Source of the DNA: Streptomyces humidus
GTDB lineage: Bacteria; Actinomycetota; Actinomycetes; Streptomycetales; Streptomycetaceae
Length of the DNA stretch: 64,000 nucleotides
Reading direction: 5' to 3'
Assembly (NCBI RefSeq): GCF_014649655.1
Contig: NZ_BMTL01000037.1
Coordinates: forward strand, 32,737-96,736
The position numbers were made by a program, and so were the translations under genes. The notes beneath the pieces were generated by a model. The model worked only from the letters and a program-made list of their open reading frames with translations. It had not been told where the DNA came from and did no database searches. Of the stretch, positions 18,662 to 26,189 are shown one piece after another (the stretch's first letter is position 1; each line of letters starts with the position of its first letter).

Positions 18662-18924
18662 GGGGCGCAACGCTATCCGACGCCCCCGCTCCCAAGCGAT
18701 TCGCCCTGGAAAAAGATCGTTCGACGGGCACTCGACAGTGGCCGATAGTGTGCCCAACCGGGGTTCCCTATGTGCCCATTCTCCTGGTGCGGTCACGGTC
18801 CGTTGCCTACCGTAGTGAACGGGAGGTCGCGATGCGTGTACTCAGCGTGTGCGGTGTTTCGGCGTGCGCCTCCCGTTCCCTGTCCGGCAACCCCTGTCGT
18901 TCCGGGGGTGCGAGAGGAGTACCC

Positions 18925-19317
18925 ATGTCGCTCGACGTCTCACCGGCCCTACTCGAACAGGCCGAGCGAGGCGAGGTCGACGAAGCAGCATTCGTCGACT
19001 GCGTCCGGACCTCCCTGCCCTACGCATGGGAGATGGTCAGCTCCCTGGTGGCCCAGCTGAAGGTGGACGGCGGAGACTTCGCCGACAACCAGACGCCCCC
19101 GCCGGACGAGCAGGCACGCGGGCAGTTGCTGCGCGCGCTCGCGAGTGACGCCATACGCGGTGCGCTGCAGCGGCACTTCGGTGTGCGGCTGGCCTTCCAG
19201 AACTGCCACCGGGTGGCGGTGTTCCCGTTGGACCCGGCTGTCGACGAGAAGCTCGGCCGCTTCACCTCGCTCCGCAGCCAGGTACTGAACCAGTCCCCGG
19301 AATTCCGGGACTGCTGA
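18925..19317 (+). CDS. SCO5389 family protein, function unknown
   Basis: The 130-residue protein matches, as I recall it, the actinobacterial SCO5389 family. Features include MSLDVSPALLEQAERGEVDEAAFVDCVRTSLPYAWEMVSSLVAQL, a hydrophilic middle with TPPPDEQARGQLLRALASDAIRGALQRHFG, and a C-terminal LAFQNCHRVAVFPL. No catalytic motif is recognised; it is predicted soluble and mainly helical. The ATG at 18925 has AGGAG at 18915-18919. An in-frame ATG at 18832, also with a good GGGAGG, would add 31 residues rich in Cys, Ser and Gly (starting MRVLSVCGVSACAS). Family length favours the shorter form. Confidence 0.82.
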   Translation: MSLDVSPALLEQAERGEVDEAAFVDCVRTSLPYAWEMVSSLVAQLKVDGGDFADNQTPPPDEQARGQLLRALASDAIRGALQRHFGVRLAFQNCHRVAVFPLDPAVDEKLGRFTSLRSQVLNQSPEFRDC

Positions 19318-19392
19318 ACCTGTGAGGCCGTCGCTTGCCGCTCCTGACGCGGGAGATCGCGCAGACACGGGAGCGGCAGGCCTTGTGGTCGG

Positions 19393-19434
19393 CTGGGCTG
19401 TTCACCGGAGGTGGGGGAGCACCTCCGAGCCCAG
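19393..19434. terminator. Hairpin at the convergent SCO5389/LLM gene ends
   Basis: CTGGGCT at 19393-19399 pairs with AGCCCAG at 19428-19434, and inside it GGAGGTG pairs with CACCTCC around GGGGAG. It overlaps the stop codon of the minus-strand oxidoreductase (19402-19404), so the terminator begins within coding sequence. A weaker 9-bp stem lies upstream (19336-19344 with 19370-19378). Confidence 0.55.
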
Positions 19435-20436
19435 TCGCCGCACGTTCTCCTCCGTGGCCGCGAGGTCGCCGGAGCCCTCGACGAGCAGAGCGAAGCGCGA
19501 GATGCCGGTCCGCTCGCCGGTCGCCGTGAGGCGGTCGACGCACAACCGCGGGGTGCCCACCGGGTGCAGCCCGCAGAGCAGTTCGGTGTACGCCACCGGG
19601 TCCCGCATGCTGCGGGCTCGGCCGTCCACCGTCACATGGGCGTCCAGGCCCTGCTTCAGCCAGCCCGGCATCGCCTTCACCAACGTCTCCACCGCGTCGG
19701 TGCGCCGGTCCGCGATCTGGCAGACGCCCGCCGAGACGTGCGCCGCCCCGCGGATCTCGTCCCCGGAGCGACCGGCGGCGCGCGCGCACCGCCGCCACTG
19801 GGCGACCATCTCGGCCTTCTCCTCGTCTCCGACGTGCATCCCGAGCAGCATCGGCAGCCCGCGCTCGGCGGCCAGCCGCACGCTCGCCGGCGAGGTGCAC
19901 GCCACGACGACCTCCGGTCCCGTCGTGTCGGTCAGCGCCTCCGACGGCCTGGGCACCACGGGGACCTCACGGAAGCGGAAGCGCTCGCCGTCCGCTCCCA
20001 CCGAGGGCTCGCGCAGCCAGCGCACCAGCAGATCGAGTGATTCCGGGAACCCCTGTTCGTACGCCTGCAGACCGGAGCCGAACACCTCCAGGTCGACCCA
20101 CGGCCCGCCGCGGCCCACGCCCAGCGAGAAGCGGCCGCCGCTCGTCAGATGCAGCAGCGCGGCCTGCTCGCCGAGGGCCACGGGGTGGACGGTGGGCAGC
20201 ACGCTGACCGCCGTGCCGACCCGGATGCGCCGGGTGCGGCCCAGCAGCAGAGCGGCGAGGGTGACCGCCGACGGGCAGGTGCCGTACGGCACGAAGTGGT
20301 GCTCGCCCAGCCAGACCGCGTCCAGACCCGCCTCCTCGGCCACCTCGGCGGAGCGGACGGCGCGGTGCAGCGCCTCGCCCTGGCCCTGGCCGGGAAACTG
20401 GGCTCCCAACACGAAACTTCCCACACGCATGGACAT
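19402..20436 (-). CDS. Luciferase-like (LLM class) flavin-dependent oxidoreductase
   Basis: The 344-residue protein has the bacterial luciferase-like TIM-barrel pattern. The N-terminus is MRVGSFVLGAQFPGQGQGEALHRAVRSAEVAEEAGLDAVWLGEHHF, followed by the GRFSLGVGRGG motif and a late GTP...DRLTATGERTGISRFALLVEG. Such proteins use FMN or F420; F420 is common in Streptomyces, but the cofactor cannot be read from sequence. The substrate is unknown. An ATG at 20436 or 20430 is preceded by AAGGAA. Annotation as an oxidoreductase is secure; a specific reaction is not. Confidence 0.88.
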   Translation of the reverse strand: MSMRVGSFVLGAQFPGQGQGEALHRAVRSAEVAEEAGLDAVWLGEHHFVPYGTCPSAVTLAALLLGRTRRIRVGTAVSVLPTVHPVALGEQAALLHLTSGGRFSLGVGRGGPWVDLEVFGSGLQAYEQGFPESLDLLVRWLREPSVGADGERFRFREVPVVPRPSEALTDTTGPEVVVACTSPASVRLAAERGLPMLLGMHVGDEEKAEMVAQWRRCARAAGRSGDEIRGAAHVSAGVCQIADRRTDAVETLVKAMPGWLKQGLDAHVTVDGRARSMRDPVAYTELLCGLHPVGTPRLCVDRLTATGERTGISRFALLVEGSGDLAATEENVRRLGSEVLPHLR

Positions 20437-20651
20437 TCCCGCTTCCTTGGCTCCGACTCGGAGCTCCCCCACCGGGCATAACCGTCCGACACGTGCCGAG
20501 GACACGGCCTGGCGAAGAGATTTGCGGATTGTCTGCAGAATGCGGCGTCCGGCAGGGTGACTTGCGGGGCGGTCGTCCTACGGGTGCCCCGGCCCGGGCC
20601 GCGTACGCTGGACGCCGAGCCCGCTTCCCGCACAGCCCCGTGAGGTGTCCC

Positions 20652-20984
20652 GTGTCCCCGCGTCGCAACCGACCCAAGGGTGAGAGCTCGTCCGGCCGGA
20701 GCGCCGAGGACGACACCGCGAGCCGTTACGGCGGCTGGCAGTCGGCTGAGGCCTGGCAGGGCGAGCGGTGGAGCGTACGGCACGTGGCCGGTTCCAGCGC
20801 GCAGGGCAAGGCGTACCGGTGCCCCGGCTGCGACCAGATGATCCCCGACGGCGTCCCGCACGTCGTCGCCTGGCCCGAGCACGCCGGCGTCGACGACCGC
20901 CGGCACTGGCACAAGGCGTGCTGGAACGCACGGGACCGCCGCACCCCGGGGGTGCAGCGGTCCCGTAACGCGCCGAGGTTCTAG
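20652..20984 (+). CDS. Small hydrophilic protein with a Cys/His zinc-finger-like motif
   Basis: The 110-residue protein starts with a basic Ser/Arg/Lys-rich stretch. It then has a compact motif: YRCPGCDQMIPDGVPHVVAWPE, a spacer, and RHWHKACW. The CxxC...H...HxxxC pattern suggests a zinc-bound treble-clef fold, as in some HNH or finger proteins, but no HNH catalytic triad is clear. Homologs are sometimes labelled ATP/GTP-binding, yet no P-loop is present. A GTG start at 20652 has GAGGTG upstream. It is convergent with the ABC genes (17 bp apart) and divergent from the oxidoreductase. Confidence 0.7.
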   Translation: MSPRRNRPKGESSSGRSAEDDTASRYGGWQSAEAWQGERWSVRHVAGSSAQGKAYRCPGCDQMIPDGVPHVVAWPEHAGVDDRRHWHKACWNARDRRTPGVQRSRNAPRF

Positions 20985-21001
20985 TTCACCCTCACGGGCG
21001 A

Positions 21002-21883
21002 TCAGACGTCCCGCTTCTCCAGCAGCGCGAAGGCGGCGCCGAGGACGACGGCGGTCACGCCCAGCGCGATCCACAGCGGGTCCCAGCCGCTCGGACCGCT
21101 CTCACTGAGCGAGGCCGCGTAGAAGACGCCCAGCTGGTTCGGGATCGAGTACTGGAACAGGGCCTCGCGCAGCTTCTCCAGCGAGGACGAGAACATGAAG
21201 ATGGCGATCACCAGCGGGGCCAGCAGGACGCCGATCATGATCGTGATCGCGCCGGCCGAGTGCCGGATGATCGAGCCGACGGCCAGCGAGAGCAGGCCCA
21301 GCAGCGCGACGTACAGGGACACGCCGACGGTTGCCTTCAGCCACTCCTCGCCGGTCGGCCGGCGGGCCTGGTCCAGCATGCCCACATGGACCACGGCGAC
21401 GAAGCCGGCCGACAGGAGCGTCACCACGAAGGCGACGGCGAAGAACACCACGGCCTTCGCCGCGAGGACCCGGCCGCGCGACGGGCACGCGACCATGGTC
21501 GTGCGGATCATGCCCGTGCCGTACTCCGAGGCCGTGGTCAGCACGCCCAGCGTGATGATGCACATGCTGCCCAGCAGGATCCCGAAGAACCCGAACGAGA
21601 GGGCGGTCTGGTCCCCGAGATCACCCTCGGAGGTGCTCGAGGAGACCACCGCGCCGGCCAGCAGGCCGATGCCGACGACGAGCAGCACGAACACGCCCAG
21701 CGTCCACATCGTGGAGCGCACCGACCGGATCTTGGTCCACTCCGAGGCGACGGCGTGCCCGAGGTGGGTGGGCACGATCGGGATCGGCGAGGTGTAGCCG
21801 GGGCCGGCCGGGGCGTAGGACGGACCGGGCGCCGCCTGCCAGGCGGGCGCGGCCTGCGGTGACTGGGGCTGCGGGGTGCTCAT
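21002..21883 (-). CDS. ABC-2 type transporter permease, cassette B
   Basis: The 293-residue protein has a Pro/Gln/Ala-rich cytoplasmic N-terminus of about 45 residues. About six membrane helices of the ABC-2 family follow, with the hallmark HAVASEWTKIRSVRSTMWTL at the start and ASEYGTGMIRTTMVACPSRGRVLAAKAVVF. It ends in KRDV. It pairs with the ATPase immediately upstream through an ATGA overlap. The substrate is unknown; such exporters often handle peptides, lipids or antibiotics. It is a clear paralog of the permease at 23261, sharing the SEWTKIRSV and EYGTGMIRT segments and the KKRDA/EKRDV end. Confidence 0.9.
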   Translation of the reverse strand: MSTPQPQSPQAAPAWQAAPGPSYAPAGPGYTSPIPIVPTHLGHAVASEWTKIRSVRSTMWTLGVFVLLVVGIGLLAGAVVSSSTSEGDLGDQTALSFGFFGILLGSMCIITLGVLTTASEYGTGMIRTTMVACPSRGRVLAAKAVVFFAVAFVVTLLSAGFVAVVHVGMLDQARRPTGEEWLKATVGVSLYVALLGLLSLAVGSIIRHSAGAITIMIGVLLAPLVIAIFMFSSSLEKLREALFQYSIPNQLGVFYAASLSESGPSGWDPLWIALGVTAVVLGAAFALLEKRDV

Positions 21884-23133
21884 CGGGCGTCCTCGGACTT
21901 GGTCGGGGCAGCGTCGGGGGCAGGGGCAGGGGCAGGGGCAGGGGTGGCGGAGGGGGCCGCCGGGGTCTGGGCCGCCGGTGCCTGGGCGGGCGCCGCGTAC
22001 GGGTTGGCGCCGCCGGGGGCGGGAGCGGCCCCGGGCGCGCCGGGGGCGCCGTACGCCCCGTAGGAGGCCGCGGGAGGCGTCTGGAAGGGCTGTGGGGGCG
22101 CGTAGCCCTGCTGCGGGGGCGGCGGGGCGTACCAGCCCGGCTGGCCCTGGCCCGGCACCGGCATCGGCGGCTGCACGCCGGGCGGCAGCGGCTGCTGGAG
22201 CCCGGCCTTCTGGTCGACGGTCGAGCGGTAGTCGACGGCGCCCTGCGTCATCCGCATGTACGCCTCCTCCAGCGAGGCCTGGTGCGGCGACAGCTCCCAC
22301 AGACGGACGTCGCACTCGTGGGCGAGGTCGCTGATGCGGGGCAGCGGCAGCCCCGTCACCCGCAGCGCGCCGTCCTGCTCGGGCAGCACATGGCCGCCCG
22401 CCTCGGTCAGCGCCGAGGTCAGCTTCTCGCGCAGCGCCGGGTCGGTGTGCGGGGTGCGCACCCGTGCGAAGTCGGCGGAGTTGGCCGAGATGAAGTCCGT
22501 CACGCTCATGTCGGAGAGGAGCTGTCCGCGCCCGATGACGATCAGGTGATCCGCGGTCAGGGCCATCTCGCTCATCAGGTGGGAGGAGACGAACACCGTG
22601 CGGCCCTCGGCGGCCAGCGACTTCATCAGGTTGCGCACCCAGAGGATGCCCTCGGGGTCGAGGCCGTTGACCGGCTCGTCGAAGAGCAGCACCTGCGGGT
22701 CGCCGAGCAGCGCGGCGGCGATGCCGAGCCGCTGGCCCATGCCCAGGGAGAAGCCCTTGGAGCGCTTTCTGGCCACGTCCTGGAGGCCCACGACGCCGAG
22801 CACCTCGTCGACCCGGCGGGCCGGGATGCCGGACAGCTGGGCCAGACAGAGCAGGTGGTTGCGGGCGTGCCGGCCGCCGTGGACCGCCTTGGCGTCGAGC
22901 AGCGCGCCCACCTGGCGGGCCGCGTTGGGCAGCTTGCGGTACGGGTAGCCGCCGATCGTCACCGTGCCCGCGGTCGGGTTGTCCAGGCCGAGGATCATCC
23001 GCATGGTCGTCGACTTGCCCGAGCCGTTCGGTCCGAGGAAGCCCGTCACGGCGCCGGGCCGTACCTGGAAGGAAAGGTTGTGAACAGCGGTCTTGTCGCC
23101 GTAGCGCTTGGTCAGGCCGACTGCTTCGATCAT
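21880..23133 (-). CDS. ABC transporter ATP-binding protein, cassette B, with Pro-rich tail
   Basis: The 417-residue protein has a full ATPase domain: Walker A GPNGSGKST, signature LGMGQRL (in place of LSGGQ), Walker B VLLFDEPVNGLDPEG and switch SSHLMSEM. A C-terminal regulatory part is followed by a tail of about 110 residues rich in Pro, Ala, Gln and Gly (from about 305), including an Ala-Pro run encoded by hexanucleotide repeats. The tail is absent in the neighbouring paralog. The ATG at 23133 is the family-like start (MIEAVGLTKRYG); a GTG at 23142 would add three residues. Coupled to its permease by ATGA. Confidence 0.9.
   Translation of the reverse strand: MIEAVGLTKRYGDKTAVHNLSFQVRPGAVTGFLGPNGSGKSTTMRMILGLDNPTAGTVTIGGYPYRKLPNAARQVGALLDAKAVHGGRHARNHLLCLAQLSGIPARRVDEVLGVVGLQDVARKRSKGFSLGMGQRLGIAAALLGDPQVLLFDEPVNGLDPEGILWVRNLMKSLAAEGRTVFVSSHLMSEMALTADHLIVIGRGQLLSDMSVTDFISANSADFARVRTPHTDPALREKLTSALTEAGGHVLPEQDGALRVTGLPLPRISDLAHECDVRLWELSPHQASLEEAYMRMTQGAVDYRSTVDQKAGLQQPLPPGVQPPMPVPGQGQPGWYAPPPPQQGYAPPQPFQTPPAASYGAYGAPGAPGAAPAPGGANPYAAPAQAPAAQTPAAPSATPAPAPAPAPDAAPTKSEDAR
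21917..21940. repeat. Hexanucleotide repeat (GGGGCA)x4 in ATPase coding sequence
   Basis: Four perfect copies of GGGGCA lie in tandem, followed by GGGGTG. On the coding (minus) strand they specify alternating Ala-Pro. A six-base unit changes length without shifting frame, so the tail may vary between strains. Confidence 0.85.
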
Positions 23134-23260
23134 GCTCCGCACCCATCGAAAGGATCAGGACAGCAGGGCGCACGCCCCCGTAAGGGTTAGGAGGATATCG
23201 GGACGCTGACGGTTCCGCTCAAATCGAAGCAAAGACGAAAGCGTCAGGCAGACGAAAGCG

Positions 23261-24031
23261 TCAGGCGTCGCGCTTCTTCAGCAGCAGGTAGCCGCCCGCC
23301 AGCGCGGCGACCACCCACAGCGCCATGATGGCGAACCCGCCCCACGGCCCGTACGGGGTGTCGTCGTCGATCGGCGTCACCACCCGCATGATCTTGCTGC
23401 CGGCCTGGTCGGGCAGGTACCGGCCGACCTTCTTCGTCGCCGAGACGTTGCCGAGGATGTTGGAGATCAGGAAGAAGAACGGCATCAGGATGCCGAGCGA
23501 CAGCATCGGCGAGCGCAGCATCGTGGCCACGCCCATCGAGAACACGGCGATGAGAGTCATGTACAGGCCACCGCCGATGACCGCCCGCAGGACCCCGCTG
23601 TCCCCGATCGACGCCTTGTGGGAGCCGAGCATGGCCTGCCCGAGGAAGAACGTGACGAAGCTGGTGGCGAGGCCCACCGCCAGCGCCAGTGCGCCGGCCA
23701 CGGCGATCTTGCTGAAGAGGAACGCGCCGCGCTGCGGCACCGCGGCCAGCGAGGTGCGGATCATGCCGGTGCTGTACTCGTTCGACACGACCAGCACCCC
23801 GAACACGATCATCGCGAGCTGACCGAGGCTCATCCCCGCGAAGCTGATGAAGGTGGGGTCGAAGGACAGCCGGTCGTTGCGGCTCATGTTGCCGAAGTCG
23901 TTGTTCGACAGCGCCGCGATCAGCATGCCGAGGGCGACGGTGACGACCACCGCGAGGGAGAGCGTCCACACGGTGGACGCCACCGACCGGATCTTGGTCC
24001 ATTCGGACCGGATGACCTGCGCCGCCGCCAT
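23261..24031 (-). CDS. ABC-2 type transporter permease, cassette A
   Basis: The 256-residue protein has about six membrane helices. It has the same hallmarks as cassette B (VIRSEWTKIRSVASTVWTL, SNEYSTGMIRTSLAAVPQRGAFLFSKIAV, end LLKKRDA) but no Pro-rich N-terminal extension. The ATG at 24031 follows GAGGAGCTGACG, placing it 2 bp after the ATPase stop, and gives a start aligned with the family. An upstream in-frame ATG at 24061 would overlap the ATPase by 28 bp. Confidence 0.9.
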   Translation of the reverse strand: MAAAQVIRSEWTKIRSVASTVWTLSLAVVVTVALGMLIAALSNNDFGNMSRNDRLSFDPTFISFAGMSLGQLAMIVFGVLVVSNEYSTGMIRTSLAAVPQRGAFLFSKIAVAGALALAVGLATSFVTFFLGQAMLGSHKASIGDSGVLRAVIGGGLYMTLIAVFSMGVATMLRSPMLSLGILMPFFFLISNILGNVSATKKVGRYLPDQAGSKIMRVVTPIDDDTPYGPWGGFAIMALWVVAALAGGYLLLKKRDA

Positions 24032-24033
24032 CG

Positions 24034-24984
24034 TCAGCTCCTCGTCCAGCCGGCGCCCCACGGCTGCTCCGGGGGCGCGTCCGTGTGCGCGTGGTACTCC
24101 ACCGACTCCGCGGTCAGCTGCATGAACGCCTCCTCCAGCGAGGCCTGCTGCGGACTCAGCTCATGCAGCACGAGGTGGTGCTCCGCGGCGAGCTCCCCGA
24201 TGTGCTCGGCCTTGCCGTCGTCCACCTCCAGCGCGCCGTCGCCGGCCGCCACGACGGTGATCCCGGCCCCGTGCAGGACGTCGAGCAGCCGTTCGCGCTG
24301 CGGGGAGCGGACCCGTACGTACGTCCGTGAGTTCTGCGCGATGAAGTCGGCCATGGAGGTGTCGGCGAGCAGCCGGCCCTGCCCGATCACCACGAGGTGA
24401 TCGGCCGTCAGTGCCATCTCGCTCATCAGATGCGAGGAGACGAACACCGTCCGCCCCTGCGCGGCCAGCGATTTCATCAGGTTGCGGATCCAGTGGATGC
24501 CCTCGGGGTCGAGCCCGTTGACCGGCTCGTCGAACATCAGGATCCGCGGGTCGCCGAGCAGCGCGCCCGCGATGCCCAGCCGCTGGCCCATGCCGAGCGA
24601 GAACCCCTTGGCCTTCTTCTTCGCCACCCCCGTCAGGCCTACGGTGTCCAGCACCTCGTGCACCCGGCTCCTGGGGATGCCGTTGCTCTGCGCCAGGCAC
24701 AGCAGATGGTTGAAGGCGCTGCGCCCGCCGTGCATGCCCTTGGCGTCCAGCAGGGCGCCGATGTACTTCAGAGGGTCCCTGAGCCGGTCGTAGTGCTGCC
24801 CGTCGATCCGGACGTCCCCGGCCGACGGCCGGTCGAGACCGAGCATCATCCGCATGGTGGTGGACTTGCCGGCGCCGTTGGGGCCGAGGAAGCCCGTGAC
24901 GATGCCGGGTCTGACGGTGCAGGTGAGGCCGTCCACCGCCACCTTCTCGCCGTACCGTTTCGTCAGGCCCTCGAGCTCGATCAT
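24034..24984 (-). CDS. ABC transporter ATP-binding protein, cassette A
   Basis: The 316-residue protein is the energy-coupling subunit for the permease directly downstream. Walker A is GPNGAGKST, the signature is LGMGQRL, Walker B is ILMFDEPVNGLDPEG and the switch region is SSHLMSEM. A C-terminal regulatory part (about 215-316) follows. It is strongly similar along its whole length to the cassette B ATPase, including DPEGIHWIRNLMKSLAAQGRTVFVSSHLMSEMALTADHL, so the two cassettes arose by tandem duplication. First gene of the four-gene same-strand group, directly after the filP terminator. Confidence 0.92.
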   Translation of the reverse strand: MIELEGLTKRYGEKVAVDGLTCTVRPGIVTGFLGPNGAGKSTTMRMMLGLDRPSAGDVRIDGQHYDRLRDPLKYIGALLDAKGMHGGRSAFNHLLCLAQSNGIPRSRVHEVLDTVGLTGVAKKKAKGFSLGMGQRLGIAGALLGDPRILMFDEPVNGLDPEGIHWIRNLMKSLAAQGRTVFVSSHLMSEMALTADHLVVIGQGRLLADTSMADFIAQNSRTYVRVRSPQRERLLDVLHGAGITVVAAGDGALEVDDGKAEHIGELAAEHHLVLHELSPQQASLEEAFMQLTAESVEYHAHTDAPPEQPWGAGWTRS

Positions 24985-25002
24985 GCGGCCACGCTAAAGC
25001 GC

Positions 25003-25042
25003 GGCGAAGCCCTCTGCCACCGGAGTGGCAGAGGGCTTCGCC
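25003..25042 (-). terminator. filP terminator
   Basis: A perfect 18-bp stem (25003-25020 with 25025-25042, arms starting GGCGAAGCCCTCTGCC) has a 4-nt loop CGGA. It lies 25 bp beyond the filP stop and 18 bp before the cassette A ATPase start on the same strand, so it separates the two units. Confidence 0.9.
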
Positions 25043-25067
25043 GATGTTCGTCGCCCTGTCCCCGTGC

Positions 25068-26006
25068 TTACCGGGACTGCTGGGCCGGGACCCCGCGGGA
25101 GATCGGCTCGTCGTCCGTGGACGGCGCGCCGGCCGCGGCCACCGCGGCGCCGGTCAGCGTGGCGAGCATCTCGCGGACGTTCGTCAGCTGAGCGTTGATC
25201 GAGTCGCGGCGGTTGGTGAGAGCCGCCAGCTCGCGCTCGGATTCCGAACGGATCCGGTCCGCCTTGGCGTTGGCGTCGGCCACGATGTCCTCGGCCTGGC
25301 GCTGCGCCGTCTCGACGGTCTGACGCGCGCGACGCTCGGCGTCGGTGCGCAGCTTCTCGGCCTCCAGGCGCAGCTGCTCCGCGCGGTGCTCGATCTCCGC
25401 GAGACGCTTCTCCGCCTTCTGCTGACGGGACGCGAGGTCGCGCTCCGACTGCTCGCGGCGCTTGGCCAGGTTGGTCTCGAAGTCGGCGGCGGCCTGCGCG
25501 GCCTTGGCGCGGGTCTCCTCGAAGAGGGCGTCCGCCTCCTCACGCTTCGACTGCGCGTCCTTCTGCGCCTCGGAACGCAGCTGCGACGCGTCGCTCTTGG
25601 CCTTCTCGACGATGCGGACGCCCTCGTCCTCGGCCTTGGCCTTGCGCTCCGCAGCGAACGATTCTGCGTCGTTGCGCACCTGCTGGGCCGCGGACTCGGC
25701 GAGCTCGCGGTGCTGCTCGGCCGCGCGCCGGGCCTCCTCGCGCAGATCCTTGGCCTCTTCCTCGGCGAGGCGGAGGATCTTCTCGACACGCGCGCCGAGA
25801 CCGGCGTACGACGGCTCCGCGTCGCTTACCTGGGCCTGGGCGTTCTGCGTCTCGAGGTGAAGCTCCTCGATGCGCTTTTCCAGAGCAGTGATACGGGCCA
25901 GAGCGCTGTCACGGTCGGAGACGAGCTTCGAGATGCGTTCGTCCACCTGAGCGCGGTCGTACCCACGCCGCACAAGCTCGAAGCCGTAGGGGGAAGTGTC
26001 GCTCAT
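25068..26006 (-). CDS. filP: FilP, coiled-coil intermediate-filament-like protein
   Basis: FilP forms cytoskeletal networks in Streptomyces hyphae, interacts with DivIVA and Scy, and adds rigidity near growing tips. The 312-residue protein has a DivIVA-like start (SPYGFELVRRGYDRAQVDERISKLVSDRDSALARITALEKRIEEL). A short break (DAEPSYAGLG) leads into a long Ala/Glu/Arg coiled coil to about residue 285. The tail is Ala/Gly-rich and ends DEPISRGVPAQQSR. The ATG has AGGAA 5 bp upstream. It lies downstream of scy on the same strand with a 183-bp gap and a terminator after it, so it is probably its own unit. Confidence 0.96.
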   Translation of the reverse strand: MSDTSPYGFELVRRGYDRAQVDERISKLVSDRDSALARITALEKRIEELHLETQNAQAQVSDAEPSYAGLGARVEKILRLAEEEAKDLREEARRAAEQHRELAESAAQQVRNDAESFAAERKAKAEDEGVRIVEKAKSDASQLRSEAQKDAQSKREEADALFEETRAKAAQAAADFETNLAKRREQSERDLASRQQKAEKRLAEIEHRAEQLRLEAEKLRTDAERRARQTVETAQRQAEDIVADANAKADRIRSESERELAALTNRRDSINAQLTNVREMLATLTGAAVAAAGAPSTDDEPISRGVPAQQSR

Positions 26007-26189
26007 GGGGTTCCTGTCGAATGAGACCGGTGAGGTGATAGGGGGAATCCTAGGGGCCTTTGCGGTGTGTCATCGAGCGTATGCGTGTTTGATCTGGAGA
26101 ATGACACCCCTTTTGGGTGGCTCGGCGGCGGACCGCTTGCCAAAGTTGCGGTCAAACGCCCAAGAATTTAACGCAATCCACACATTCCG

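Noticed and set aside
20652..20984. ATP/GTP-binding label for the small Cys/His protein
   Set aside because: No P-loop is present; the only recognisable motif is a Cys/His cluster.
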